Source of the DNA: Clarireedia homoeocarpa
Lineage: Eukaryota; Ascomycota; Leotiomycetes; Helotiales; Rutstroemiaceae
Reading direction: 5' to 3'
DNA length: 64,000 nucleotides
NCBI GenBank assembly: GCA_001465935.1
Contig: LNKV01000033.1
Location: 806,001 to 870,000 of the forward strand
Shown: piece by piece, positions 29,863-41,800 of the stretch
Layout: each line of letters opens with the position of its first letter
How positions within the stretch are numbered: the first letter of the stretch is position 1
Translations under genes and position numbers: made by a program
The notes under the pieces: model-generated
What the model saw: the letters and a program-made list of their open reading frames with translations, nothing else
What the model was told of the DNA's origin: nothing
Databases searched by the model: none

Positions 29863-32800
29863 TCAAATGGTTGTTGCTGCATCCTTCACCATTGGTTCTA
29901 CTTCACGTTCAACGTTCGAATCTTCTGACCGCCGAACGGCCTTTTCAGCCAGGGTTAGTTCGCCCACTCCGTCAACAGTATCGATCTTTCCAGGATCACC
30001 TTGGGTCTTGGTTTCAATCGATGATGGTTTGCTAGCAGACTCGCTGTTGATGTTCGACGGGGTCAACAGAGCTGGGTTTGCCTCACCGTTCTCCTTGGTC
30101 CTTTCAGTGTCTCGTTCCTTACTTTCCTGTGTATCGGCATTATCTAGTGCATCCTCGACGTCACCATCAGTTGCATTATCATCATTATCCTTCACAGCCG
30201 ATGCTTCATCGCACAAAAATTCATCATACACCTTGAGAACCAATCCTTCGTCCTTGCTATAGACTCTAAAGCCAATGACGCAAACAGCGTTCCACGGGTC
30301 TGGTTGCTCTTCTTGTCCATCGCTCTCATTTCCCTTTGGTTTGCTTTGTTCACCGGGATTTGGGTTTTGGTTGCGTGGCTTAAGAGAAGGGTCTTCGTCA
30401 CTATACATGTCGTAATCTGATACCGGGCTCGCGCTTGATTCTCCTTCCGAAGTAACGTAATTTCGACGAGGAGGAGGAGGAGGTGGTGGTGGCCGGCCGT
30501 AATTTCTCTGGGTAACTGGCTCTCTCCGATTGTAATAACCAGGAGGAGGCATCGGTGGTGGTCCATGAGGGCGAGGACCGGCATACGGGAGAATAATATA
30601 TGGCGACCCTGGTGAGCTCGTGTCACTTTTAGGAGTTATAGGAGTTACTTGGGATCCATTGCAAAAAGGAGGGATCTCGTCCGTCTGGATAGCCTTGTCT
30701 GTTTCTTTCATGATCTCATTGTCGATCTTCGTCTCAACAGTTTCTAGAGGGTGATCTTCAGTCTGCACTGACTTATCATGCTTTTCAATTTGTTCCTCCA
30801 CAACCTCCTCCGTTTGAACTCCACGATCTTTTGGTTTGCGATCAATTTTTTCCTTTTCAGCAGCAGCTTCCTTTTCTTCCTGGGCCTTGCGTTTTTCGCG
30901 ATTCTTCTTTTCTTGCTTTCTCATTATCTCTCGAGTGCTGCGCCGTTTCTCCCAGAGAACCTTTCTCTGCGCAACCCTCGCTTCTTTTGCCTTGGTCTTG
31001 TTATAGGCCTCCTTTGCTTTCGTCCTAGCTTCCATGTATGACAACGCCTTACTGTGTGCCAGATCGTAAGCAGCTCCAATTTGTGCCAGCTTGTCATTGT
31101 CCTCCTTACGCCTCAATTGTGCTTTGACAACATCCTCCACATTCAAATCGTCTTTGTTTCTTTCGGCAGCGACCATCATGAAGACAGAGTAAGTCCCCGC
31201 GGGTAGGCTTTTTAATTCGCTAACCACACTCCTATTCATAAGGTAATTGCCATGGCTTCGTACAATATAATCTTCTTCGTCCGGAGAACCAATTTCATGT
31301 AACCGGAACTGTAATCGGAACTGATACTGTCCGCATAAGCCGGCAAAATACCTGTCATCCAACTGACTTATGACCAGTACCACTGGTGATTCTTTTTGTA
31401 AAGTAATGGTAAAACGTTGCTCAAACTCGGACCGCCATGGAACATCTACACTAATCCATTTCTGTGTCAAACGCCAATTTGGGCAGTCCATGAATAACCG
31501 GGTTCGGTCGAAATGCTGATATTTACGAAGCAAATCCTCATATGATATCCAAAATACGCTGTCGTTGCCAAACTTATGGTTGAGCTCTTTCTGTGCATCT
31601 GGAGTGAATTCCTTGCTCCCATCGGACCAAGGACCTTCCCAGTTACCCTTCTTTCCTTTTCCCCAAGGATTTCTTTAATCGAAATAATTAGCTGAGCTTT
31701 TACGGAGAGATGATTAAGACCTACCGTAATTTGAGAAGACGCTCTCCAGTCGACAATTCTCGAGCTTCCATGATGACATAAGCGTGTCCCTCAGTTATGC
31801 CGTTCCTGCTACCATAACCACGGTCGAGAAGACCAGTTGAGCAGCCAAAAAGGAATTCTTTGTTAACCTTAAGAATCTCATTGTGCCAGAATTCGTCGGT
31901 GTCGAGAATGTCAGATGTGAGAAGTTCAGTGGTCACACCCCCTGTTAGATCTTCGACTCCTTCCCTGCGAACTGTTAGCTGATATCTTTCAAACTTCGCA
32001 AGAATGCCTACCCAATCCAACCGCCTTCTAGACAAGCAAAATCCCCATGCGCTTTGGCATACGCCTTTTCAAGAAGGGGAAGCCACGTTGCGTTTTGATC
32101 TTTGCATCGAGCAAAATACAGAGCTTCGGAACCTGTTTGGTATGTTTTCCTATATTCCTTCTCCACATCCTCGCGATCGGTCTGCTCAAGTAAATGTCTA
32201 TGAACTGAGGGCGAGTCCCAATCGGGCGATTTCAAGTAAAGCTTGTCATCGATGATCGATATAATCCATTCGCCATCTGGCAGTCGTTAGATGGTAAGTT
32301 ATGGTTTTGTGTAACACACATACCTCGATGAAAGACAAATCCGTATATACCAATTTCTGTACTCTCAGGTTAGCCAGGGGCATGGACCGTCGCAAGAGGA
32401 TAACACCGACTTGTGTCCCATTCAACACATATTCTTTGTATTCCATTCTCCATATTTGCCAATGCGGTCAGACTAGCCATCAACCAGCAGTCTCCAAGAC
32501 TGCCTTGCTTCACATCGGCAGGAGAGATCTTGTCTTTGAAGAAGGTGGGCTTCTCAAAGATCTCGTGAACCCTCTTCACAGCCTTTGGACCAATTGAACT
32601 AGGGTTCAAAAGCAGATGTTTGTAAACCTCGAATTTGCCGTTGGTAAGAGAATTCAAGCAATTTCCCCTCTCCCATTTCAGGTCCCAATCAATGTCGAAG
32701 GTCGGGTCGCGGTAACGCATATTGACTCTGCGACACTCTTTTATAAGTTTATTGACCTTGATCCTACATTCTTGCACTGCTCTATCGTAACCTTCCGAGA

Positions 32801-33080
32801 CAAGCAGATTCTGCGGAACAGGAGGAGGTATTATAACAGTGCTCGCCGAAGTGCCCTTTGAAAATGGCGCGGGACTGGGGAGAATCTTCGTCGCTTTGCT
32901 AAACTTCGAGGCAGAAAACCGGGACCAGAGCTTGTCAATTGTCGCTTGGGGTGGTACCTGTTTCTTCTTCTTCTTAGGCTTATTTCCGTTCGCCCATGGA
33001 GGTGGCGGCGGTAGTGGGCCAGGATTTCGTCGACGTCTCCTACTCTGATCAGAATCGCTTGTGTCGGGCGACGAAGACAT
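29863..33080 (-). CDS. Calpain-like cysteine protease with coiled-coil and QT-motif tail
   Basis: Five minus-strand exons, 33080..32411, 32356..32324, 32276..32012, 31964..31725 and 31672..29863, sum to 3018 nt (1005 aa). Exon 2 is only 33 nt. The catalytic core contains QGSLGDCWLMASLTAL (Cys198), EGHAYVIMEA (His383) and LRNPWGKG (Asn404), so the papain-like triad is complete. A calpain beta-sandwich-like region follows (WRSEFEQRFTITL...GTYSVFMMVAAER, about 430-570). The remainder is not standard: a long Lys/Glu/Arg coiled coil (about 580-680), three (V/I)QT(E/D) motifs with Gln at 689, 706 and 732, a poly-proline stretch and an acidic end. The first donor is weak (GTCGGT) but is the only phase-1 option that restores KIGIYGFVF. 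It is not PalB, since no MIT domain is seen. The protease is probably cytosolic; substrates are unknown. Confidence 0.9.
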
Positions 33081-33510
33081 CGCGTCTCAGTGTCTATTCC
33101 TTGTATGCGCCCAAACGATGAGTAACCAGAGAAGATGATTGACGAGGGAATTGAAGGGAGAAGAGAGAGGTTTGATATGTGTAGTCAGTGGTGCAACATG
33201 GATTATTACCATCATCAATATACAGCCTACAGCCTTGCGACAAGTGAATTGAACCTCAGCTTACCATAAGGTGTAGGCAGATACTGCCTTGGTAAAATCT
33301 TACCGTCGCCGCCACCGCAGAGGCCTCCTGACAAACCATTTGCTCGGAAGTAGAGACATGCATAAAGCTGGCACCGAGGGGTTACACGAAAATCGCATTG
33401 CGAGTTTACTGCCTATTTCAGGCGACGGAGTGTTTTTTCAGCCGCAAGTCAAGGCAACATGACATGGTATGAATTCTCGACTTGTCGAAAAATCAACCGG
33501 GGATTATGTG

Positions 33511-33556
33511 GCTTGGATGCTTGGATGCTTGGATGCTTGGATGCTTGGATGCTTGG
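33511..33556. repeat. 8-bp tandem repeat (GCTTGGAT)n
   Basis: The unit GCTTGGAT is repeated almost six times without mismatch. It lies in the divergent spacer and is not coding. Confidence 0.95.
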
Positions 33557-33730
33557 GGTACGTGTCCATGGTCTACTTCGTACGGTATGGCGAGAGGAGA
33601 TAAAATACTAGTTAGTAGCTTGGGAGCATTCGGAAGCGGGTGGGGGCGGGGCGCATGGGCTTCTCGGTAACCTTACTCCGTAGAGCTAAGCCTTACCTGA
33701 CCCTGACCTCTCCTCTCTCCTCTCTCCTGT

Positions 33731-33795
33731 CCTACTAGATCTCTCCCCTCCTACTAGTTCTCTCCCCTCCTACTAGATCTCTCCCCTCCTACTAG
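33731..33795. repeat. 19-bp tandem repeat in spacer
   Basis: CCTACTAG recurs at 33731, 33750, 33769 and 33788, an exact 19-bp period. The unit is CCTACTAGATCTCTCCCCT, with small variants. It is preceded by irregular CTCTCC repeats. Confidence 0.9.
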
Positions 33796-34826
33796 ACTAC
33801 TACCACGGTGCTGTTCTCATGGCAAAGGCGTGAAGCAGCCATATATGCAGCGCAGTACATGAGAGACGAGGCATTCCGCGGGGTGCTGGACGTGGAATAG
33901 CTCTGCAGGACACGACGCCGACGAACTCCCAAGTAACTTGTCGTAATCTGAGCTTTCGGTACTTTGAAGGAATTTCGGTGACATACAGCGGTGTCGTAGT
34001 CAATCGTGCTCCGTATAACCTAAGAATGATTTGCATCTCCAAACCCGTCCAACAAATTATAGTTGTTGGTAGCTGTTGTACAACTAAGTTATGAAGATAC
34101 TCGTAGATCAACTTAGGTTACGAAGTGCGAGGTGGAGATACATAGGTACTTCTGTATCACGCTTCGCATTTCGGATGAAATAAGACCGAACCATCCGAGC
34201 CATGCAAGCGAAATGCTTCATAAATATATTTCCGATAACAAGTTACATGACTCGACAATCCTTTTCCTTACTTCTTGCAACATGCCCCGCGACCCGCTCC
34301 TCTTCTTCTCCTCTAAGAATGAGCCGTTGGAATTGCCGATCCCGGTGGAGGACCGCGGGGTACCTTGGTACAATGAGCTGTCATTGCTGCGATTACGAAA
34401 TGGCCCCGAAAGACTGGTCAATTCATTTCACGATAGCTTGTTTGCTAGTTGCATACTGCCCGCACGATGCTTCTGAAACTGCAGAACTCGGGATACCACC
34501 TTCATACTAGCTCTTCGCCATACCAGCCATACCAGCCATACCAGCCGTGCCACTATTTGCCATCCACTTATTCCGAAAGCTCCTCCGCCGTAGTTTGACT
34601 TTCCTCTCATTACCACCTTTCTCCTGTCCTGTTGTCTCTTCGGTTTCTACGTTTTGAAGCAATACCTCATTCTGATACTTCACTTCTGGTCTACTACTCC
34701 AGGTCCTGTCGTCAGCTGTTGTTTTATACCTGCACACCAGCAAGAAAACGTTCCCATCATTACCCCATCCTCATTACAGCTCTGAGATTAAAATTTACCA
34801 CCATTGAAATCAATTTACAGCCCATA

Positions 34827-37366
34827 ATGGAACCCTCAAACTATGAAAACATACCAGACAAGCCAAGATATATCGACTTCCCGTCCTTGGAAGCTGGCAC
34901 TGTGGTGGACGGAAAGCCGGCGTTAAATCGATGGTCCTCAACAATTACGAAAGGCCATGACTTTCCAGGCGCGCAGGTGAGAATATTCAGGTGCTGAGAG
35001 CTTGCACAGACACTGATATTGCTGGTAGGCAATGCTGTATGCTGCTGGTGTCCCAAACCGGGAAATGATGAAAAGCGCTCCTCATGTTGGAATATCAACA
35101 GTGTGGTGGGAGGGAAACCCATGCAAGTATGTTTCCTATCTGAAATAAACGAGAATCACAATTGCTGATGTTCACTTGCAGTATGCACTGTAAGTTGCAC
35201 AAGATAGGAAGATTCACATCCGACGCAGACATGTTAATAACTCGGTAGTACACGATCTCGGAAAGATTGTAAAGGACTCGGTACAAAAGCAGGGTATGCT
35301 CGGTTGGCAATTCAATACGATAGGGGTTAGTGACGCGATCACTATGGGTGGTGAAGGTCTGTACCACATTGCGAGATTAACATTGAATTCACTGTTGACG
35401 AACAGCAGGAATGCGCTTTTCACTGCAGACACGGGAGATCATTGCAGATTCTATCGAGACGGTGACTTGTGCACAGCATCATGACGCCAACATTTCAATT
35501 CCCGGTTGTGACAAAAATATGCCAGGAGTAAGTTTGAGTTCCACGAAGCATCATTGAATATGCCACAATGCTTGCTACTTTCTCAGTCGCCCACGGTGAT
35601 GACTTTGTACCGCTGTGACATTTCAGCGAATTTGACGCTCTGGCAGATGAGTCTGACAGTTACCATAGGTCATCATGGCTGCTGCGCGTCACAATAGGCC
35701 ATTCCTTATGATTTACGGAGGTATGGAGGTGCTTGATTTTTACCTCGTAACTGGTCTGACACTTCTCAGGTACTATCAAAAAGGGATTTTCGAAGCTGTT
35801 GAACAAAGACGTAAATGTCAGCACATGTTATGAAGCTAGGTATCATACAATCAGGCTGCATTTATCTTCTGAGTGCTGACATTAGCAGTGGGGCATACAT
35901 TTACAACAAACTTCGAGCAGCATCAGGAGATGCTACACCAAGCGATGTTATGGTAAGTCGCCAGTTGCATTGTATCTGTTCAGGCTCTTTATTAACCAGG
36001 TCGTAGGAGGATTTAGAGCGAAACGCATGCCCTGGTGCTGGAGCCTGTGGCGGTATGTACACAGCCAACACAATGTCGACTGCGATCGAGGCGATGGGGC
36101 TATGTCTCCCAGGTTCATCTTCTAATCCAGCAGAGAGCCCTGCCAAGATGAGAGAGTGTGTAAAGGCAGCCGAAACTATCAAGGTCTGCATGGAGAAGAA
36201 CATCCGACCACGGGATCTTCTGACGAAGGAGTCCTTCGAAAACGCGCTGGTATTGACGATGGCGCTTGGTGGTAGTACCAATGCTGTCCTACACTTTCTT
36301 GCGATGGCCGGTACTGCTGAAGTGTCCTTGACCATTGATGATATCCAAAGAGTAAGCAACAAAATTCCGTTCCTGGCAGACCTGGCGCCTTCCGGAAATT
36401 ACCACATGGAGGATTTATACAATATTGGTGGTACTCCGTCTGTACTCAAGCTCCTGGTGGCAGCTGGGTTGATGAATGGTGACATCCCTACAGTTACCGG
36501 GAAAACACTTCGGGAAAACATAGAAAGCTGGCCATCACTACCACAAGATCAGGTTATCATTAGACCTTTAGACAATCCAATCAAAGAAACTGGTCATCTG
36601 CAGATTCTACGGGGAAATTTGGCACCAGGTGGGGCTGTAGCAAAAATTACTGGCAAGGAAGGTCTTGTGTTCACTGGGAAGGCCATGGTTTTTGATAAAG
36701 AGCATGAACTCGACACAGCTTTGAACAAGGGTCAAATACCACATGGAGAGAATCTTGTCTTGATTGTGCGTTATGAGGGACCCAAGGGAGGGCCGTAAGT
36801 TGATTTCCTGCCCAAGTCCAGCCAAAAATTACGCATCGTCGGGCTAACATGATTCCAGTGGTATGCCAGAACAGCTTAAGGCCAGCGCAGCTATAATGGG
36901 TGCCGGCCTTACGAATGTGGCTCTCGTTACTGATGGGCGATACTCTGGTGCTAGGTATGTTCACCCATCCACCCGCTATCTTCCGCTCATTGACAATCAT
37001 CTATCTAGCCATGGATTTATTGTAGGACAGTAAGTCAACTTCATACCGCCTGGCGATTTATGTGTAGCCAATTTTTATCTACCTCGCCCCTATACCCGTT
37101 CCCAGAATAATAACCATACTGACTCAACCTCCAGCGTCGTCCCAGAGGCAGCTGTCGGTGGCCCAATTGGATTGGTGAAAAATGGCGATGTGATCACCAT
37201 ATCGGCCGAAACTAATACTTTGAGCATGGACGTGTCCCCAGAAGAAATAGAGCAAAGGCGCCAAGCTTGGAAACCACCAAAGAGTGTGGTAAATAGGGGG
37301 GTATTAGCAAAATATTCTAGGTTGGTCGGTGATGCAAGTCATGGAGCTATGACTGATCTCTTTTGA
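34827..37366 (+). CDS. Dihydroxy-acid dehydratase (IlvD/Ilv3 family), 12 exons
   Basis: Twelve exons: 34827..34976, 35029..35126, 35182..35189, 35249..35356, 35409..35527, 35669..35720, 35770..35839, 35889..35952, 36007..36794, 36859..36954, 37009..37029 and 37135..37366. They sum to 1806 nt (601 aa). Exon 3 is 8 nt and exon 11 is 21 nt; each is needed to keep NMHLHDLGKI and SGASHGFIVGH intact. Iron-sulfur cysteines appear in WWEGNPCN (Cys82), PGCDKNMPG (Cys155) and ACGGMYTANTM (Cys237). DHAD converts 2,3-dihydroxy acids to 2-keto acids in valine and isoleucine synthesis. The N-terminus (MEPSNYENIPDKPRYID) lacks an obvious mitochondrial presequence, so this may be a cytosolic or otherwise specialised paralogue and not the main Ilv3. 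The dense introns are unusual compared with the long-exon neighbours. Confidence 0.9.
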
Positions 37367-37979
37367 ATGAGTGGACGACGAGGTATTTCCTACATTCTTA
37401 GATATATTACCATAGTATATTAGAGATGAGAATTATGATTCTAGCTATAAATATTTGTGGTAACGACATTGTTTGTGTGTGTGTTGTACTGTGATGTCCT
37501 AACTGTAGCCAAGCTTCCGATGACGTTCTCGACTCTGAGCTTTTGATTCGGCAATGTTTGCTAGAACCACCAGGGGGTGTACTAACTGAGTGACCAGCCG
37601 TAATTTAGTCGAAATCATCAAAAAGTGGTTTAAAATCGATATTATTTAGCAACGCATTGTAGAATCGCTGGCTCTTTCCGGTCGTATATTCGCAGGGTAT
37701 TACTTTATTAGTAGATGTAATCTTATATATTGTAAGCCTAGTATTGACCATATTTAATATGGTTGATTAAAGAGTGTTGGTAGTTAGAAATGAGGGCATT
37801 CGCTTACAATTTGGTCACTCAATTACTACACCCCCTGGTGAACTAAGCTTCGGTGCTTCAATCATTAAAAAAAACCATCAGCAAATGGTCAATACAGAAC
37901 TTCGACACACACCCAAGAAGATTATAATCGAGATTCCTCTCTGAGAAGCTCTAGATAATCAATCTCAACATAAACCACA
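37367..37979. other. Spacer with an inverted-repeat element
   Basis: The 3' flank of the dehydratase and the promoter of NDUFAF3. Nearly half is the MITE-like unit at 37568-37840. No gene is present. Confidence 0.6.
37568..37840. mobile_element. MITE-like inverted-repeat element (copy 3, third family)
   Basis: The ends read CACCAGGGGGTGTACTAACT on the left and CACCAGGGGGTGTAGTAATT as the reverse complement of the right, continuing with GAGTGACCA on both. This gives about 29 nt of terminal inverted repeat with two mismatches. The 273-bp unit is A+T-rich inside and non-coding. The trinucleotide AAC borders both ends (GAAC before, AACT after), which would fit a 3-bp target-site duplication. The unit sits between two genes, as MITEs often do. 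Confidence 0.82.
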
Positions 37980-38849
37980 ATGTCGCACCTCCGCACATCC
38001 TTCTTACGTCCGCACACCCGTCCCACAATCCACGAAATCGCAGCCCTGGTTCTCTTCTCCCCCTCTATGCAGAGCCCGCGCTCCCTCAGCCCAACCTGTC
38101 TCCACCAACGACGCCCATCCCAATCTCCATACCCCTCGCGCCCCCCTCACCGCCCCCACGCAACCTCCTCCCGCCCCCCACCAACCACCTACCGCGGGCC
38201 CGCGTCCTCGGAAACCACCCAGACGGACTTCGCGAGCCTCGACGTCCTGGGCAACACGCCCGCGCCGTCGACCAGCATCGATGCCTGTTTGTCCGATGGC
38301 TTCCATTTGAATAGCGGGGTTAAGATTACCGACGGGGATGGGGTCCTGTTGTTGGGCGGGGAGGCGTTTGCTTGGAGGCCTTGGTTGGCTGCTGAGGGGA
38401 AGGGAGAGGGGATGGTGAATGGCAAGGGGCAGTGGGAGGTGGGCGAGCAGGCTTGGGGTTTGCTGGGGTGTGTGTGGCCGAGGCCTGGTAAGTCTTAGGT
38501 GCGGGGAGGGGGTAGTTTGTTTGGTTATGTTATGTTTTTATGTTTTATCCAGCTTGTGTTTTCTGTGTTTGGGTTGGAAACATATCTACATCTACGTTCA
38601 AGTCTATGTCAATTGGATCATAGGGATGCAGTATAGCTAATCTGGTGATGTTCAATGGCAGATCTCCTGATAATAGGACTAGGCAAGGAAATGCGTCCGC
38701 TGTCGCCGACGACGAGAGCGTATATCAATGGGTTGGGGATTAGGATCGACATACAGGATACCAGGAATGCGGCGGCGCAGTTTAATCTTTTAGCGACGGA
38801 GCGCGGGGTGGGGAGTGTGGCGGCGGCGTTGGTGCCGATTGGGAGGTAA
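37980..38849 (+). CDS. NDUFAF3: Complex I assembly factor NDUFAF3-like (DUF498 family), mitochondrial
   Basis: Two exons, 37980..38487 and 38662..38849 (intron GTAAGT...CAG, phase 1), give 231 aa. The N-terminal 75 residues are Ser/Pro/Arg/His-rich without acidic residues, fitting a mitochondrial presequence. The domain begins near TDFASLDVLGNTPAPSTSID and includes DGFHLNSGVKI, GDGVLLLGGEAFAW, then DLLIIGLGKEMRPLSPTTR and NLLATERGVGSVAAALVPIG. These are the usual blocks of the NDUFAF3/AAMDC (DUF498) fold. NDUFAF3 works with NDUFAF4 in early assembly of the complex I Q-module. A Gly/Lys-rich insert (EGKGEGMVNGKGQWEVGEQ) precedes LLGCVWPRP. Exon 1 is markedly G+C-rich compared with its flanks. 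Confidence 0.92.
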
Positions 38850-41800
38850 GCGGGGGGGAGGAGCGGAGGGGAAGTGGGTGGTAGGGAAGATGGGGTTTAG
38901 AGTTTGCGATATATGAGATGGATAGTATGTTGGATGAATATGAGGGTTATGATGTCGGGTTGTGGGGTTGTAGGAGCACAAAAGGAGGTCGATGTACATT
39001 GAACAAGGGAAGTTCATGGTGGGCCGAAGGAATGAGGCAGTTCCAGTTGCGGAGCTGGCATATTTGTGGCCTTGGCTGAAACGTATTGGGCATCACGAGG
39101 CACAGGAAATACATGAAAGACGGCCACTAGCTCACTAGGTGTGTTGGAAGAGTTTATTGGTCATACCACCGTGGACATCTAAGAAACTCAAAATGGTCAC
39201 TGAGACTACTGTGGGTTGATGTTCATGTAATCTCCCGATCACAGACAAACCGGTTTCAATCGCATATCTACAATGAAGTATGCCTCACATTTTAGCCATG
39301 TCTACAGAATTCTCACCAAGGTTTGCGGGGGACTTTTGCGCATGTGCGTGAATCATCTACTCTACAGCATCAAGTAATGCTAAATTGTAAGAAAATCTCC
39401 ATTCACTTCCCTGTATCAGAGCTTGGATCGTAAACCGTAGACCCAATAGAGATAAAACGTACTCCATTCCTAGCCAAAAACCGTTTCTGGATGAATTACC
39501 ATTACGCTAGGTGCGCTGTGAAGAGCTCGAGCTTCGTCAACCCTGAGCTCGAACCAAGTCCGAAAGATATGAAACTAGAAGTTTAAACTTTGGTACATTG
39601 AAACGCAGGCATGGTTGACAGGCAGAGCTGGATTTGAAGGCAGCTCGTCAGACGGCAGTTCCAACTTACATGACAGTTCCATCCTCGCCGTCTATTGTTG
39701 ATAAGCGAAAGCCAATGGATGTATAGCTGTTGCAGTCCCGCAGACATGCAGCAGGGATAATATGAGATGCTATACTGTAAAGCGTAAATCCTTAGATGTG
39801 GTTTTTGCCTTTCTCGGTTCGTAAAACAGTCTACTCTATAACCTCATCGGCTCAGAATCAATTAGGTCGAGAGTAAAGGAACGTCGCATTAGATGGAAGT
39901 TCCAGAAGCCAGCTTGGCATAAGGAATCTGGCTTCTGGACCGGTCGAGGTTCAGCCTCGTGAATGTGAGTTCGCCCTAGAGGTGAACGAAGTCAATAGCG
40001 GAGCCGAGAGGTGTCAGGGTCGAGTAAGAGGTCTTTTTTGAGTTTGGCCGAAAAGTGGGCGAAGTTAAAGCGAATGGTAATTCCAAATCGCGAGCATCCC
40101 CTATCTGCGCCATGGGATTGTGGCTAGTAACATCTTTGAGTCTTAATCGTGAAGCATTCATTAGTAATGGTGAGAGTAAATTCCGGAATGCGAAGGCTCA
40201 TGAATTTCTGGTATTAAGGCTGGTAAGGTATAAAATGTGAGGAGACGATGTATATGAACTGCGTGCTGCCCTGCCGGCAAACAGGGACGTTTTAGTTCAT
40301 ATGAGCCTTAATCACAGGGGATTTCCCCCTTGTAGATATTAACTTGAGAAGATAGATCTTCAAATAAAGATCTACGGGAAAATAGATGCGACATCTCTGT
40401 ACGTATATTCGTGCCCGCTTGACTCAATAATCGAACCATTTCGCAAAGTACTGAAGCACCGTTTGGGTGTTACCGAAAGCTTTGTGCATGGTACCTCCCC
40501 GATTGGACTAGACTCGAGCACCAAGGTTATGGAGGCAATGACGAGTCAGAAACAGGTGAGGCATTTTGTCTGGAGAGTCAGCGACATCACGATGTGCCAA
40601 TGAGATGTCCACAGTATGGAGATGCAAATGATTCATGTCCCAACGATACTTCAATGTTTGGTAGCTCGGCCAATTGGAATCTAGCTCGTGCAAATCGGCG
40701 TCTCGAGAAGCGACAACACGATAGAAAAGGGAAAGAAAAGGAAGTGTCTCATTTGTTGGCCATACAGATGATGTCAATTGGCCGTTGAGGTGACATTATT
40801 GTTGATATGTCGGTGTATTCTGGGCAGGCTTGAGGTCGAAAAAGAGCCTATCAGATCGCTTACCATTCAGACGACCGCGATGCCAGTTGGGTTTGGCGTG
40901 GCAGGGCTCCCAGAAGTTCATGCGTGATTCCCTAATTGTTACAAGGTTTTGATGCAGATGTGTGGAGTATCCATTATGGTTACACAACGTCGGAACAGTT
41001 AGCCATGTCTGTGGCCATGGCCTGTAGCTACGTCCGGAGAAGATCGTTCGTAGAGCGGGAGACGTAGCACCTTGACACTAGCGCTGGATGATATAATGGC
41101 ACCTGGCTGCCAATACGGTGATACTTGATGCGACCGCATCGCACACTAACTGAGTCCGCAAACCAGGTTGGTGGCAGCAACCCCGTCGATCTGCTGTGCT
41201 TCGTTTGCCTTGCGAATGTAATGTGGCTGTCGAGTCCTGGCTGCGATGGCTTTTCAGATGTGACGGTCCTCGAGCCAATGCACCGAGGCGTCAAAGTCGT
41301 ACAGTGTAAAAGTGGAATTATGCGTCTGGCCTTGCTGTCTGCACTGTCTGCAATGTCTGCAATGTCTGGTGTGGATTGAGGGGCTCACGGAAAAGCCAAG
41401 CGGCAAACGAGGCAAACTACAACCGCATAGCGGAAGCAAGGATGTATAGGAGAACGAGTAGGAGAAGCTTTAAGCATGCAGCAAGGGGCCCATCCAGCGG
41501 CTGTGCAGAATTTCGATTTTGACAACACCCTCGTGGTAGTTTCGATTGATATTCACCGCTGGCACCCGCCATTACCGCCATCTGCCAATTGGGTTTGAAG
41601 CATTCCCACCTGTGTGTAATGGATCTCGATGTGTTAGATTAGGTTGCTCCAGATGGACAAGATCCAGATTTGACTTCTGACGGCGATGCGCTGTTATGCT
41701 GACGTTCTCGTGTCCCAGCATAATCGGAGAGTCGTGCAATCGAATTCAGCTGGGTGTTGTAGAAGCCCGGAAGGCGACGGCAACACAGAACGAAACACAA

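Larger units (their letters stand above)
33081..34826. other. Divergent intergenic region with short tandem repeats
   Basis: Lies between the calpain start (-) and the dihydroxy-acid dehydratase start (+). It holds an 8-bp tandem repeat and a 19-bp tandem repeat (listed separately) and a small CCATACCAG triplication at about 34520-34545. The dehydratase frame is open upstream of its chosen ATG (back to 34632), but that part has no homology-like sequence. No other gene is seen. Confidence 0.55.

Noticed and set aside
35296..36006. DHAD as a pseudogene because of many stops in 35.1-36.0 kb
   Set aside because: All stops fall in short introns with GT-AG borders, and the joined frame restores every conserved motif.
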